A stretch of 61,403 bases of DNA from DRQF01 sp964559135. Lineage in GTDB: Bacteria; Planctomycetota; GCA-002687715; DRQF01. Every line of letters begins with the position of its first letter. Positions within the stretch are counted from its first letter, which is position 1. Below are positions 25,969 through 34,765 of the stretch, piece after piece. The notes under the pieces were generated by a model. It was given only the letters and a program-made list of their open reading frames with translations. It did not search any database and was not told where the DNA came from. The translations under genes were made by a program, and so were the position numbers. The stretch spans positions 1 to 61,403 of the forward strand of contig CAZLGG010000009.1 in assembly GCA_964559135.1 (NCBI GenBank), given 5' to 3'.

Positions 25969-28596
25969 ATGTCGATTCGAGTTCACAAGTTGGCCAAGGA
26001 ATTGGGTGTCACATCCAAGGACATCATGGCCGAGGCACGCAAGCACGGTGTCGAGGTGAAAAACCATATGGGCTCCCTGACCGAAGCCCAGGCCAACCTC
26101 ATCCGCGCATTCCTCTACGTGCCTCCTCCCAAGGAGGAGCCCAAGCCCGTCGAGGCGGAAGCGCCCGCCGTGGAGGAGGCTCCCGTCGTCGAGGAGTCCA
26201 AGGTTGACGCGCCCCCGAAGGTCGCTCCCGTCGAGGAGGAGCCCGCGCCCAAGCCCAAGCCCAAGACCAAGCAGATCCTCGAGACGGTCTCGCCTCCGGG
26301 CGCCCCGACCCCCGAGGAGAAACCCGTCGCGGCGGAAGTCGCCGACGCGCCACCCAAGGGACCGAGGGAAGTCACCGTTTCCGGCGACATCGCGGCGCGT
26401 ATCGTGAATCGTCCGGAAGGCGAGGGCGACGACGGTGGCAGCGAGCCGGCTCCGAAGACCCGCGAGACGAAGGTCGTCTCCCCCACCATTTCGCCCGGCG
26501 CGGGAATCACGATCGAGGCCAAGGAATTGGGATCCTTGAAAGACCGGGAAACGACCAAGGGACTCCCAGAGCGTCGAGGTCCCACGATTCTCGGACACAA
26601 GGACATCCCGCAGCAAACCCGATCCGCGCCCTCGTGGCAAAAGGCTCCTCAAATGGGGAACCTGGACTCCGGCGGGATGATCCAGACGAGCCGGGAAGGC
26701 AGCAAGAGGACGTTCGTTCGCGCTCCCCAACGTGGGGGCGGCTACCGAGGACCCGGCGGACGACGGGGAGGCGGCCAGGGCAACCGCATGATGCCGCGTC
26801 GCAAGAAGGCGAAGCAGCCGGTCGAACGGCCCACGAGCTGCGAGATCCAATTGCCGATCACGGTCAAGGATCTTTCCGCGGCCATGGGCCTGAAAGCGGC
26901 GGTGATCATCGAATCCCTCATTCGCGATCACGGCATGTTCCCGAGCATCAACACGACGCTGGACAAGGACACGGTGGAACTCATCGGACTCGAGTTCGAG
27001 TGTGAGATCCAAGTGAAGGATGCGGAGAACCTCGAGAAGCAGTTCGTCGAGGACGAGCTGGAGGTATGGGACACGCAGGAAGAGGATCTCGTGCCCCGCG
27101 CCCCGGTCGTCACATTCCTCGGACACGTCGATCACGGCAAGACCACGCTTTTGGACTATATCCGTAAAAGTCGCGTCGCCGAACGTGAAGCCGGCGGGAT
27201 CACTCAGCACATCGGAGCCTGGCGCGTCAACACGCCTCACGGCGACGTGGTCTTCCTGGATACGCCGGGGCACAAGGCCTTCACGGAAATGCGAGCCCGC
27301 GGCGCCCAGGTGACGGACCTCGTCGTCTTGGTGGTGGCCGCCGACGAAGGCGTGAAGCCACAGACCGAAGAAGCCGTGGCCCACGCCCAGGCAGCGGAGA
27401 CGCCCATCGTCGTGGCCCTCACCAAATGCGACAAGCACGAGGCCAACCCGATGCAGGTGAAACAGCAGCTCGTCGGTCTCGGCCTCCAACCCGAAGAGTG
27501 GGGTGGGGATACGGTCTGTGTCGAAGTCTCGGGGATCACGGGCAAAGGCGTTGACGACCTCCTGGAGTACCTGGGCCTCGTCTCCGAGGTCCTGGACCTG
27601 AAGGCGGATCCCAAGCGTCCCGCGATCGCAACGGTCATCGAAGCCTATCAGCGCAAGGGCGAGGGCAACGTGGCGCGCCTCATCGTCACCGACGGGACGC
27701 TCCACCGCGGAGACACCTACCTCGTCGGCCACTTGGTCGGCAAGATCAAAGCCATTCGCAACCAGGACGGAAAGATGATCAAGGAGGCGGGGCCCTCCAT
27801 GCCGGTAGAAGTGCCTTCGATGCCGGAACTCCCGAGGGCCGGCGATCGCTTCTATATCGTCCGGGACGTGGCCAAGGCCAAACAACTTGCCGACGAACGG
27901 CAGGTTCAGGCGCGCGACGATCGCCTGGCACAGAATCAACGGGCCAGCCTCGACAATCTGCTGAAGCAGGCGGAGACGGGCCGCGTCAACATCATTCTCA
28001 AGACGGATACACAGGGTTCCTTGGAGGTCCTGAAGAAGGAAATCCTCTCCTTCAAACACGACGAGATCGAACCTCGCATCATCCACGGCGCCGTGGGCGG
28101 CGTCACCGAGACCGACGTCACTCTGGCCGACGCCTCGGATGCGGTCATCCTCGGCTTCAACGTCACGGACAATTCGGCGGCGCGAAAACTCTCGAAGCAA
28201 AAGCGCGTCGAGATTCGCCACTACAGCGTCATCTACAAACTCCTCGATGAGTTGAAGGACGCCCTCGAAGGCCAGTTGGCTCCCGAGGAGTTGGAGAAGA
28301 TCACGGGTCACGTGGAGGTTCTCAAGACCTTCAAGGTGTCCAAGCTCGGCACGATCGCGGGCTGCCTCGTCCAAGACGGTGTCGTACGCGCCTCGTCGAG
28401 GGTGCGCATCACCCGTGACGGGATTCTGATCCACGAGGGCAAGATCGCTTCACTTCGCCACGTCAAGGATGACGTGCGGGAGGTCAAAGAAGGCAGCGAG
28501 TGCGGTATTCGCATCGACGGCTTCGACGACATCAAGGTGGGCGACATCCTCGAACCCTACGACGTGGAGAAGGTCAAGCGGACTCTGAGCGATTGA
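25969..28596 (+). CDS. infB: Translation initiation factor IF-2
   Basis: 875 residues. An N-terminal IF2-N domain (RVHKLAKELGVTSKDIMAEA) is followed by a Pro/Glu/Lys-rich linker, an RGG-like basic patch near residue 260 and a second IF2-N-like segment. The GTPase starts near residue 385: G1 GHVDHGKTT, G3 DTPGHKAF, G4 TKCD. Domains II-IV complete the protein. It brings initiator tRNA to the 30S subunit. It lies 69 nt after nusA in the same operon. Confidence 0.97.
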   Translation: MSIRVHKLAKELGVTSKDIMAEARKHGVEVKNHMGSLTEAQANLIRAFLYVPPPKEEPKPVEAEAPAVEEAPVVEESKVDAPPKVAPVEEEPAPKPKPKTKQILETVSPPGAPTPEEKPVAAEVADAPPKGPREVTVSGDIAARIVNRPEGEGDDGGSEPAPKTRETKVVSPTISPGAGITIEAKELGSLKDRETTKGLPERRGPTILGHKDIPQQTRSAPSWQKAPQMGNLDSGGMIQTSREGSKRTFVRAPQRGGGYRGPGGRRGGGQGNRMMPRRKKAKQPVERPTSCEIQLPITVKDLSAAMGLKAAVIIESLIRDHGMFPSINTTLDKDTVELIGLEFECEIQVKDAENLEKQFVEDELEVWDTQEEDLVPRAPVVTFLGHVDHGKTTLLDYIRKSRVAEREAGGITQHIGAWRVNTPHGDVVFLDTPGHKAFTEMRARGAQVTDLVVLVVAADEGVKPQTEEAVAHAQAAETPIVVALTKCDKHEANPMQVKQQLVGLGLQPEEWGGDTVCVEVSGITGKGVDDLLEYLGLVSEVLDLKADPKRPAIATVIEAYQRKGEGNVARLIVTDGTLHRGDTYLVGHLVGKIKAIRNQDGKMIKEAGPSMPVEVPSMPELPRAGDRFYIVRDVAKAKQLADERQVQARDDRLAQNQRASLDNLLKQAETGRVNIILKTDTQGSLEVLKKEILSFKHDEIEPRIIHGAVGGVTETDVTLADASDAVILGFNVTDNSAARKLSKQKRVEIRHYSVIYKLLDELKDALEGQLAPEELEKITGHVEVLKTFKVSKLGTIAGCLVQDGVVRASSRVRITRDGILIHEGKIASLRHVKDDVREVKEGSECGIRIDGFDDIKVGDILEPYDVEKVKRTLSD

Positions 28597-28614
28597 ACGA
28601 GGCGAGGAATCCCC

Positions 28615-28896
28615 ATGCTGATCGCCGCGCTCCAGCTCGAGCTGGCCATCCCCTGGGCCATGAGCCTGAAAGACAAACGCCGTGCCGTCAAAGGGTTGAA
28701 GGAGCGCATTCGACATCGCTTCAAGGCTTCCACGGCCGAAGTCGGGGACCTGGATCTCTGGAGGTCCGCCATCCTCGGCGTCGTGCTCGTGGGCACGGAC
28801 GCCCGGGTCCTCGAGGGCTGCTGCCGCAAGATCGTGGATTACGTGGAAGAATTCCCCAACGCACGGCTCGAGGATTTCGCCCTGGAAATCATCTGA
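28615..28896 (+). CDS. ylxP: DUF503 (YlxP-like) protein
   Basis: 93 residues matching the whole DUF503 fold. It opens MLIAALQLELAIPWAMSLKDKRR, the family's conserved start, followed by a KGLKERIRHRF helix and the ILGVVLVGTDARVLEGCC strand. YlxP proteins sit between infB and rbfA in many bacteria and are linked to ribosome or translation functions without a settled mechanism. It sits 18 nt after infB and 28 nt before rbfA. Confidence 0.92.
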   Translation: MLIAALQLELAIPWAMSLKDKRRAVKGLKERIRHRFKASTAEVGDLDLWRSAILGVVLVGTDARVLEGCCRKIVDYVEEFPNARLEDFALEII

Positions 28897-28924
28897 CGCC
28901 CGTACGCTGACGGAGACAGGGATC

Positions 28925-29293
28925 ATGGGCTACAAGATCGAGAGACTCCAGCAGGTCATCAAGTTCAAAGTGAGCCAGGTCCTCTTGAGGGACATCGCCG
29001 ACCCTCGATTGGGGCTGGTGACCGTCACGAGAGTCAAGCTGGCCAAGGATCTCTCCCACTGCGTGGTGTACTACTCGGTCCTTGGCGAGGCCGGTGAACG
29101 CTCGCGGACCGCTCATGCCTTGGCCAACGCTCGCGGGTTCATCCAGCACGAGGTTGCCGGCGCCCTCGCCACGCGTACGACCCCTCACCTCGAATTCGAG
29201 TTCGACCCCTCCATCGAGGGCTCCGTCCGGATCGCGGAGATGCTGAGACAGGAACTGGGGCCCACCGACCCCGAGGACGATGACGACGCCTGA
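28925..29293 (+). CDS. rbfA: Ribosome-binding factor A
   Basis: 122 residues, normal length. Features: N-terminal helix RLQQVIKFKVSQVLLRDIADPRLGL with the family's DPR motif, TVTRVKLAKDLSHCVVYYSVL, the interhelical Ala kink region (ALANARGFIQHEVAGAL), and HLEFEFDPSIEGSVRIAEML at the end. It assists late 30S maturation near the 16S 5' helix. Its last 14 bp overlap the next gene. Confidence 0.96.
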   Translation: MGYKIERLQQVIKFKVSQVLLRDIADPRLGLVTVTRVKLAKDLSHCVVYYSVLGEAGERSRTAHALANARGFIQHEVAGALATRTTPHLEFEFDPSIEGSVRIAEMLRQELGPTDPEDDDDA

Positions 29294-30398
29294 GCGCATC
29301 GCGATGGTGCGACTCTCCTCCGTGGGAGACGTCATCTTCGCCCTTCCCGCCCTCGAAACTCTGCGCGCTCATCGCCCCCACGCTCACATCGCGTGGATCG
29401 TGGAAGATCGGGCCGCCGACATCCTGATCGATCACCCGGCGTTGGACGAGCTGATCATCATGCCTCGGCGCACGTGGCGAGAGGCCCGCCGACGGGGGGC
29501 GAGCCGGTTCGATGTCGTTCGCAGAATGCGCCGATTCGGCCGAGAGATTCGTTCCCGACGATTCGATACGGTCTTCGACTTCCAAGGGAATCTGAAGAGC
29601 GGTCTCGTCACCCGAGCGACCCGCGCCAAGAAGCGCTTCGGCTTCCATCGCAAGGACTGCCGGGAACCGAACTGGCTCTTCACGAATCGGCGCCTTCCCT
29701 CGATGGAACGCGTCCTTCACAAGGTCGAGCGAGACCTCTTGCTCCTCACCCTCGCCGGCATCCCGTGGGAATACCGACGCCCGCGACTCGCGCTCCCCGA
29801 CCCGATGCGCCGGGAAGTCAGAGATCTGACCAAGGCCGTCACCGGAGACGGCCCCCTCGTCATTCTGAACCCGGGCACGAGCGCCTGGTTCCCGTCCAAG
29901 CGCTGGCCGCTCGCCGCGTGGGCAGCGCTCTCGGACCGTTTGCAAGCCAACCGACAGCTCCGCGTCGCCTTGAATCTCGGGCCCGACGAAATGGACATGG
30001 GACAATCCATCCAGGACCTCGCCACCCGTCCCATTCATGTCCTTCCCGTCCTCGAGGGCATGCGCCGCGTGGCGTGTCTCATGGACGAGGCGGATCTCGT
30101 CATCGGCGGCGACACCGGTCCGGTCCATTTGGCCTCGGCCCTCGGACGAAAAGTCCTTGCCCTCTTCGGCCCCTACGATCCCCGCCTCTACTACCCCTAC
30201 CAACATCCGGAACGCGCCCTCTATCACGCCCTCCCCTGCAGCCCGTGCCGCTATCGGAGTTGTCCGGGGCGTCAATGCATGGCGGCCATCACGCCGGAAG
30301 AGGTATTCACGCGCGCGGAAGCGCTTCTCGACGGCCAGGACCTCGTCGAGCCCCTTCCCCGTCCACGCCCGGCGGTTCATGTGGGCGAACCCCGTTAG
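29280..30398 (+). CDS. GT9-family heptosyltransferase
   Basis: 372 residues. Begins RIAMVRLSSVGDVIFALPAL, the GT9 acceptor-side signature. The C-terminal donor-site motif is DLVIGGDTGPVHLASALGRKVLALFGP. A Cys-rich stretch near the end (CSPCRYRSCPGRQC) is typical of ADP-heptose:LPS heptosyltransferases. Probable role: adding heptose to the LPS inner core at the inner membrane. It overlaps rbfA by 14 bp, so it is transcribed with the translation operon, far from the other LPS genes of the window. Confidence 0.9.
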   Translation: MTTPERIAMVRLSSVGDVIFALPALETLRAHRPHAHIAWIVEDRAADILIDHPALDELIIMPRRTWREARRRGASRFDVVRRMRRFGREIRSRRFDTVFDFQGNLKSGLVTRATRAKKRFGFHRKDCREPNWLFTNRRLPSMERVLHKVERDLLLLTLAGIPWEYRRPRLALPDPMRREVRDLTKAVTGDGPLVILNPGTSAWFPSKRWPLAAWAALSDRLQANRQLRVALNLGPDEMDMGQSIQDLATRPIHVLPVLEGMRRVACLMDEADLVIGGDTGPVHLASALGRKVLALFGPYDPRLYYPYQHPERALYHALPCSPCRYRSCPGRQCMAAITPEEVFTRAEALLDGQDLVEPLPRPRPAVHVGEPR

Positions 30399-30834
30399 AC
30401 TTCCCACGGCCTCCATTCATCCGATCTCGACTGAAAAAAGGACCGTGACCCGTGACATTTTGTCGCGGCATGGCCCCGACGCGGCGTGCGACGCGCCGTC
30501 CGCCATTCTCCTAACAGGCTGGCTTTTCCTCGCTTAGGCGGGACGCTTCTCGACGCCACGACCCAACGGCCTCCGTACCTCATCAACAATGATTTGTTTT
30601 TGCAGGGACACGTTGACACCTGCTATGATCACGACGTAGCGTGCCCGGATGCCTCGTGGTGCCGGCATGACGATGAGGTTGATTGCCAAGTCCCTCGCAC
30701 ACACGTCTCGCGACCAACGACCCAAGAGATCGTCTCGATCTCGCGCAGGGGAGCGTTGCGATGTCGAGTGCCGCGAAGGCACGACAAGCCTCAACCCCCA
30801 ATCCTTTGTCCCTGGTTTCTTCACGGAGGACGTA
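30399..30834. other. Intergenic leader of the tandem TIG genes
   Basis: 436 nt without a convincing gene. AT-richer DNA at 30590-30635 includes TATGAT (30624-30629) as a possible -10 element, preceded by only a weak -35 match (TTGCAG, 18 nt upstream). The TTGACA at 30613 is too close to pair with it. Several short inverted repeats follow. GGAGGA at 30825-30830 is the ribosome site for the next gene. Confidence 0.4.
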
Positions 30835-32712
30835 ATGAAAACCAGAATGATGCTCCTGGCAGCCGCCGCGTTTTGTCTGACCCTGGCTCCCGCCTACGGT
30901 CAGGGAGAAGGCAACGGCTTGGCCAATCTCGACAGCGCCGTCAACGGCGGCGCCGCCGATTCTCTCGACAAGACAGTCGCCCCGGGCGACAACCTGGATC
31001 TCACGATCAGTTACATGGGGACCGGCAACCCGGCCCTGGCTTTCACCCTCCTGGACTGCACCGATCCTCAGCCCGCCGCCGACTTCGGCACGGAGCTGGG
31101 CATCCTCGGCGTCGCTCCCGGTGGAACGAGCGGAGTCATTCTCGACCCCTTCGCCTCGCCCATCCCGATCACCGTGACCGGCAGCATGACTGTCTCCCTC
31201 GTGGTCCCGGGAATCTTCCAGACCAACTACACGGATTTCACGATCCAGGGCTTCGTCTTCGACCCCGCCAGCGGTGCACCCCAGAGCTGGGCCGTGACGA
31301 ATACGATTCGTCATTCCACTGTGGACGGCGCCTCCATCTTCCAGGACACCTGCGCTCAGGCCCTCTGCCTGCCCGGGTTGTCGGACGCCGACCTGGGCAT
31401 CCCCTTCCAGGTGGACACGTCCCTGTTCAACGATGACTACGACACCCAGGGATTGAGCGGATTTGGTCAGCAGACTTCGTTCACCGTCGTCCCGGCAGGT
31501 ATGGGCAGCGGAAACAGCTCCGGGCCCGGTCCGGACGCTCTCGTGAAGTTCACGGCGACCGCGGGTGGTTTTTACACCTTCGATTTTTGCAGTAGCTCCT
31601 ACGATTCGCGCGTGTGGCTGATGGACACCAATTGTGCCGCACCCACTGGCCTCGTCCACGACGATGATGGCGCTCTCTGCGGGTCACTCCAGTCTGCTCT
31701 GGAGGACATTCCCCTCAACGCCGGCGACGAAGTTCTCATCGTCGTCGACGGGTTCAATAGCTCATCCGGCCTCGCCGAAATGGTGATCACCCGGGTTCCC
31801 TTCGTGGTCAGCGGCATCTCACCCGTCACGGGGCCCGTCGGGGGCGGCACCCTCGTGACTCTCACCGGTGAGGGCCTCTCCGGCGTCACCTCCGTGACCT
31901 TCGACGGTGTGGCCGGCACGGGCCTCACCGTCATCGATCCGATGACCGTGGAGGTCACGACCCCCGCCGGCGCCATGGCCGGCAACGTGGATGTGGTGGT
32001 CTCCGACGGGGTCGATTCCGTGACGCTTCCGGGCGCGTTCCAGTACTTCGCCCAGTTCGTGAACACGAGCCTCTCGCTTTCGGACGACGGTAGTGCGCAG
32101 CATACCCTGACGGTTCCCATCACCTACGGTGGGACGACCTACAACGACGTGTTCGTGAACGCCAACGGCCAGATCACCTTCGCGGCACCCACCCCCGACT
32201 TCACCGACACGATGTCTGAATTCTTCGACGGTTGGGGCAACCCGCCCAATCCCGGCGTGGCGGTTCTGTACACCGACTTGAATCGGGGCGGTTCCGCCAA
32301 CAGTGGATCTACCTACGACATCGTCGAGGACACCCTCAACGGAACGGTGGAGATCCAGTACAACAACCAGCAGTACTGGAATAGCCAGGCTCCGGCCGGC
32401 AATGCCATCGCCACCTTCTCCACCAATCACGTGGATCTGGACTGGACCGGCGTGATCGCCGACACCGACACGGCGAACAACTACGTCATCGGTGTCACCG
32501 ACGGCGATGCCATGGTGGGCACCGACACGGATCTCACCGTGATCGACCCCGTGACCATGAATCCCGTCGGCGGTGGTTTCGCGGGCGCCTTGCCCTACAC
32601 CAGCATGGCCGGGCCCGACTCCGTGGGTGAACAACTCCCCGCGAGTACGCCCTTCACGGGTGTCCTGAGCTGTGACGACCCCACCGGCACGTTCACTTGG
32701 ACCATCATGTAA
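30835..32712 (+). CDS. Secreted TIG-domain protein with C-terminal nidogen-like domain (copy 1)
   Basis: 625 residues. A signal peptide (MKTRMMLLAAAAFCLTLAPA) precedes an N-terminal beta domain of about 170 residues with paired Cys. Then comes a pre-peptidase-C-like domain (FTATAGGFYTFDFC, DSRVWLMDTNC), an IPT/TIG domain (VSGISPVTGPVGGGTLVTLT) and a final ~200-residue domain whose VFVNANGQITF and MSEFFDGWGNPPNPGVAV motifs recall nidogen-like domains. It is probably extracellular or surface-located; no enzymatic motif is visible. The last 865 bp are identical to the next gene. Its own start is fixed by GGAGGA just upstream. Confidence 0.8.
   Translation: MKTRMMLLAAAAFCLTLAPAYGQGEGNGLANLDSAVNGGAADSLDKTVAPGDNLDLTISYMGTGNPALAFTLLDCTDPQPAADFGTELGILGVAPGGTSGVILDPFASPIPITVTGSMTVSLVVPGIFQTNYTDFTIQGFVFDPASGAPQSWAVTNTIRHSTVDGASIFQDTCAQALCLPGLSDADLGIPFQVDTSLFNDDYDTQGLSGFGQQTSFTVVPAGMGSGNSSGPGPDALVKFTATAGGFYTFDFCSSSYDSRVWLMDTNCAAPTGLVHDDDGALCGSLQSALEDIPLNAGDEVLIVVDGFNSSSGLAEMVITRVPFVVSGISPVTGPVGGGTLVTLTGEGLSGVTSVTFDGVAGTGLTVIDPMTVEVTTPAGAMAGNVDVVVSDGVDSVTLPGAFQYFAQFVNTSLSLSDDGSAQHTLTVPITYGGTTYNDVFVNANGQITFAAPTPDFTDTMSEFFDGWGNPPNPGVAVLYTDLNRGGSANSGSTYDIVEDTLNGTVEIQYNNQQYWNSQAPAGNAIATFSTNHVDLDWTGVIADTDTANNYVIGVTDGDAMVGTDTDLTVIDPVTMNPVGGGFAGALPYTSMAGPDSVGEQLPASTPFTGVLSCDDPTGTFTWTIM
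31846..32710 (+). repeat. 865-bp direct repeat, copy 1
   Basis: From GGCACCCTCGTGACT inside the TIG domain to the first base of the stop codon, this stretch shows no difference by eye from 33831-34695 (offset 1985 bp). Identity ends exactly at the stop codons (TAA here, TGA in copy 2). Immediately upstream the two genes differ at many positions. Confidence 0.93.
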
Positions 32713-32722
32713 ACGGGCGAAT

Positions 32723-32749
32723 GGCGATCCCGACACACTCGGAATCGCC
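32723..32749 (+). other. Hairpin between the two TIG genes
   Basis: GGCGAT (32723-32728) pairs with ATCGCC (32744-32749). After one mismatch, CCGA/TCGG continues the stem around a CACAC loop. No T-run follows, so it is more likely an mRNA-stability or processing element between two genes of one transcript than a terminator. Confidence 0.5.
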
Positions 32750-32774
32750 CAGCCAAGACAAGGAGATGAACTCA

Positions 32775-34697
32775 ATGCGTAGAATCAAGATTCTTCTCTG
32801 CGGTCTCGCGGCGCTCGCCCTCGTGGGCGGCTCGCTGCGGGCGCAGCAAGGCGAAGGCACCGGCGCCGATTTTCTGCTGGAAACAGCAGTCAACGGCGGC
32901 ACCTTCGATGACCTGGACAAGTCGGTTTGCCCCGGCGACGTTCTCAGCGTTCGGATGAGCACCGGCACGTACTTCGGAGCCACTTACGCCCTCGCCGGCG
33001 ACGTGGCGTCGGTGTCTTTGGACATCAACGAATTCGGCGTTCTGGGCACGGGCATCAACCGTTTTGCCATCGTGAACTCCCTCTTCCAGCCCTTCGGTGC
33101 GACGATTTCGGCCGCCGGGGAGGCACAGATCGACCTGACGATCCCCAGCTCCACGCTGTGGAACGACGGCGGCATGTTCTTCCAGGGCGGCCCCACCAAC
33201 GACATCGGCCTCTTCCTGCAAGCCGGCGTCGCGGCCGCGGGTGGCAGCTTCTTCGGCATCATGGAGATTTCCAACTCCATCAAGCACGAGGTGCTCGAAT
33301 CTCCGGACGTGGGCAGCGGCTTCAGCGACACCTGCGAGGAAGCCGTCCAGTGCACGGGCCTTTCGGATGCCGACCTGGGCATCCCCTTCCAGGTGGATAC
33401 GTCCCTGTTCAACAACGACTATGAAACGACCGGAACGACGACGTTCAACACCACGACGATGTTCTCGATCGTGGGCCCCGGCCTCGGCGACGGGACGAGC
33501 GGTACCGCGCCCGACGCCTTGATCAAGTTCACGGCCACGGCCGGCGGCTACTACACCTTCAGCCTCTGCAATAGCGCCTACGATACGAGGATCTGGCTCC
33601 AGGACACCAACTGCGCCTCGCCCACGGGCATCGTGGTCCAGGACGACAACACCGCAGCCTGCGGTCCAGGCTTCCGCTCCCAGTTGGACAACATCCCTCT
33701 TTCCGCGGGCCAGGAAATCCTCGTGGTCGTCGAAGGCTTCGGTACCAGCTCCGGCCTCGCCGAATTGGTGATCACCCGGGTTCCCTTCGTGGTCAGCGGC
33801 ATCTCACCCGCCACCGGTCCCGTGGCAGGAGGCACCCTCGTGACTCTCACCGGTGAGGGCCTCTCCGGCGTCACCTCCGTGACCTTCGACGGTGTGGCCG
33901 GCACGGGCCTCACCGTCATCGATCCGATGACCGTGGAGGTCACGACCCCCGCCGGCGCCATGGCCGGCAACGTGGATGTGGTGGTCTCCGACGGGGTCGA
34001 TTCCGTGACGCTTCCGGGCGCGTTCCAGTACTTCGCCCAGTTCGTGAACACGAGCCTCTCGCTTTCGGACGACGGTAGTGCGCAGCATACCCTGACGGTT
34101 CCCATCACCTACGGTGGGACGACCTACAACGACGTGTTCGTGAACGCCAACGGCCAGATCACCTTCGCGGCACCCACCCCCGACTTCACCGACACGATGT
34201 CTGAATTCTTCGACGGTTGGGGCAACCCGCCCAATCCCGGCGTGGCGGTTCTGTACACCGACTTGAATCGGGGCGGTTCCGCCAACAGTGGATCTACCTA
34301 CGACATCGTCGAGGACACCCTCAACGGAACGGTGGAGATCCAGTACAACAACCAGCAGTACTGGAATAGCCAGGCTCCGGCCGGCAATGCCATCGCCACC
34401 TTCTCCACCAATCACGTGGATCTGGACTGGACCGGCGTGATCGCCGACACCGACACGGCGAACAACTACGTCATCGGTGTCACCGACGGCGATGCCATGG
34501 TGGGCACCGACACGGATCTCACCGTGATCGACCCCGTGACCATGAATCCCGTCGGCGGTGGTTTCGCGGGCGCCTTGCCCTACACCAGCATGGCCGGGCC
34601 CGACTCCGTGGGTGAACAACTCCCCGCGAGTACGCCCTTCACGGGTGTCCTGAGCTGTGACGACCCCACCGGCACGTTCACTTGGACCATCATGTGA
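32775..34697 (+). CDS. Secreted TIG-domain protein with C-terminal nidogen-like domain (copy 2)
   Basis: 640 residues, tandem paralog of the preceding gene. The ATG at 32775 is preferred because AAGGAG (32760-32765) is 9 nt upstream; the ATG at 32766 directly abuts it. Signal peptide LLCGLAALALVGGSLRAQ, then a divergent N-terminal beta domain, the same pre-peptidase-C-like domain (FTATAGGYYTFSLC, DTRIWLQDTNC), and TIG plus nidogen-like domains. The last 288 residues are identical to copy 1. Secreted, function unknown; 62 nt separate it from copy 1. A strong terminator follows. Confidence 0.8.
   Translation: MRRIKILLCGLAALALVGGSLRAQQGEGTGADFLLETAVNGGTFDDLDKSVCPGDVLSVRMSTGTYFGATYALAGDVASVSLDINEFGVLGTGINRFAIVNSLFQPFGATISAAGEAQIDLTIPSSTLWNDGGMFFQGGPTNDIGLFLQAGVAAAGGSFFGIMEISNSIKHEVLESPDVGSGFSDTCEEAVQCTGLSDADLGIPFQVDTSLFNNDYETTGTTTFNTTTMFSIVGPGLGDGTSGTAPDALIKFTATAGGYYTFSLCNSAYDTRIWLQDTNCASPTGIVVQDDNTAACGPGFRSQLDNIPLSAGQEILVVVEGFGTSSGLAELVITRVPFVVSGISPATGPVAGGTLVTLTGEGLSGVTSVTFDGVAGTGLTVIDPMTVEVTTPAGAMAGNVDVVVSDGVDSVTLPGAFQYFAQFVNTSLSLSDDGSAQHTLTVPITYGGTTYNDVFVNANGQITFAAPTPDFTDTMSEFFDGWGNPPNPGVAVLYTDLNRGGSANSGSTYDIVEDTLNGTVEIQYNNQQYWNSQAPAGNAIATFSTNHVDLDWTGVIADTDTANNYVIGVTDGDAMVGTDTDLTVIDPVTMNPVGGGFAGALPYTSMAGPDSVGEQLPASTPFTGVLSCDDPTGTFTWTIM
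33831..34695 (+). repeat. 865-bp direct repeat, copy 2
   Basis: Second copy of the stretch at 31846-32710, with no mismatch noticed by eye. See that entry for limits. Confidence 0.93.
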
Positions 34698-34732
34698 TCG
34701 CGCTCGACTGATCGTTTGATCTTCGGATCGAC

Positions 34733-34765
34733 GGCCCCCCGGAGCTCGCTCCGGGGGGCCTTTTT
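34733..34765 (+). terminator. Strong intrinsic terminator after the TIG genes
   Basis: A perfect 13-bp GC stem (34733-34745 with 34748-34760) with a two-base loop, followed by five T (34761-34765). It ends the plus-strand TIG transcript. The hairpin also lies just beyond the stop of the convergent TPR gene, but no T-run follows it in that direction. Confidence 0.93.

Noticed and set aside
24796..28434. Very long minus-strand open frame (1212 codons) antisense to nusA and infB
   Set aside because: It is a mirror of GC-rich codon use in two highly conserved genes; the translation is low-complexity, has no ribosome site and no recognisable domain.
30613..30629. TTGACA and TATGAT near the TIG genes as one promoter
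   Set aside because: They are only 5 nt apart, which is not a sigma-70 spacing; at most the TATGAT is used with a weak upstream -35.
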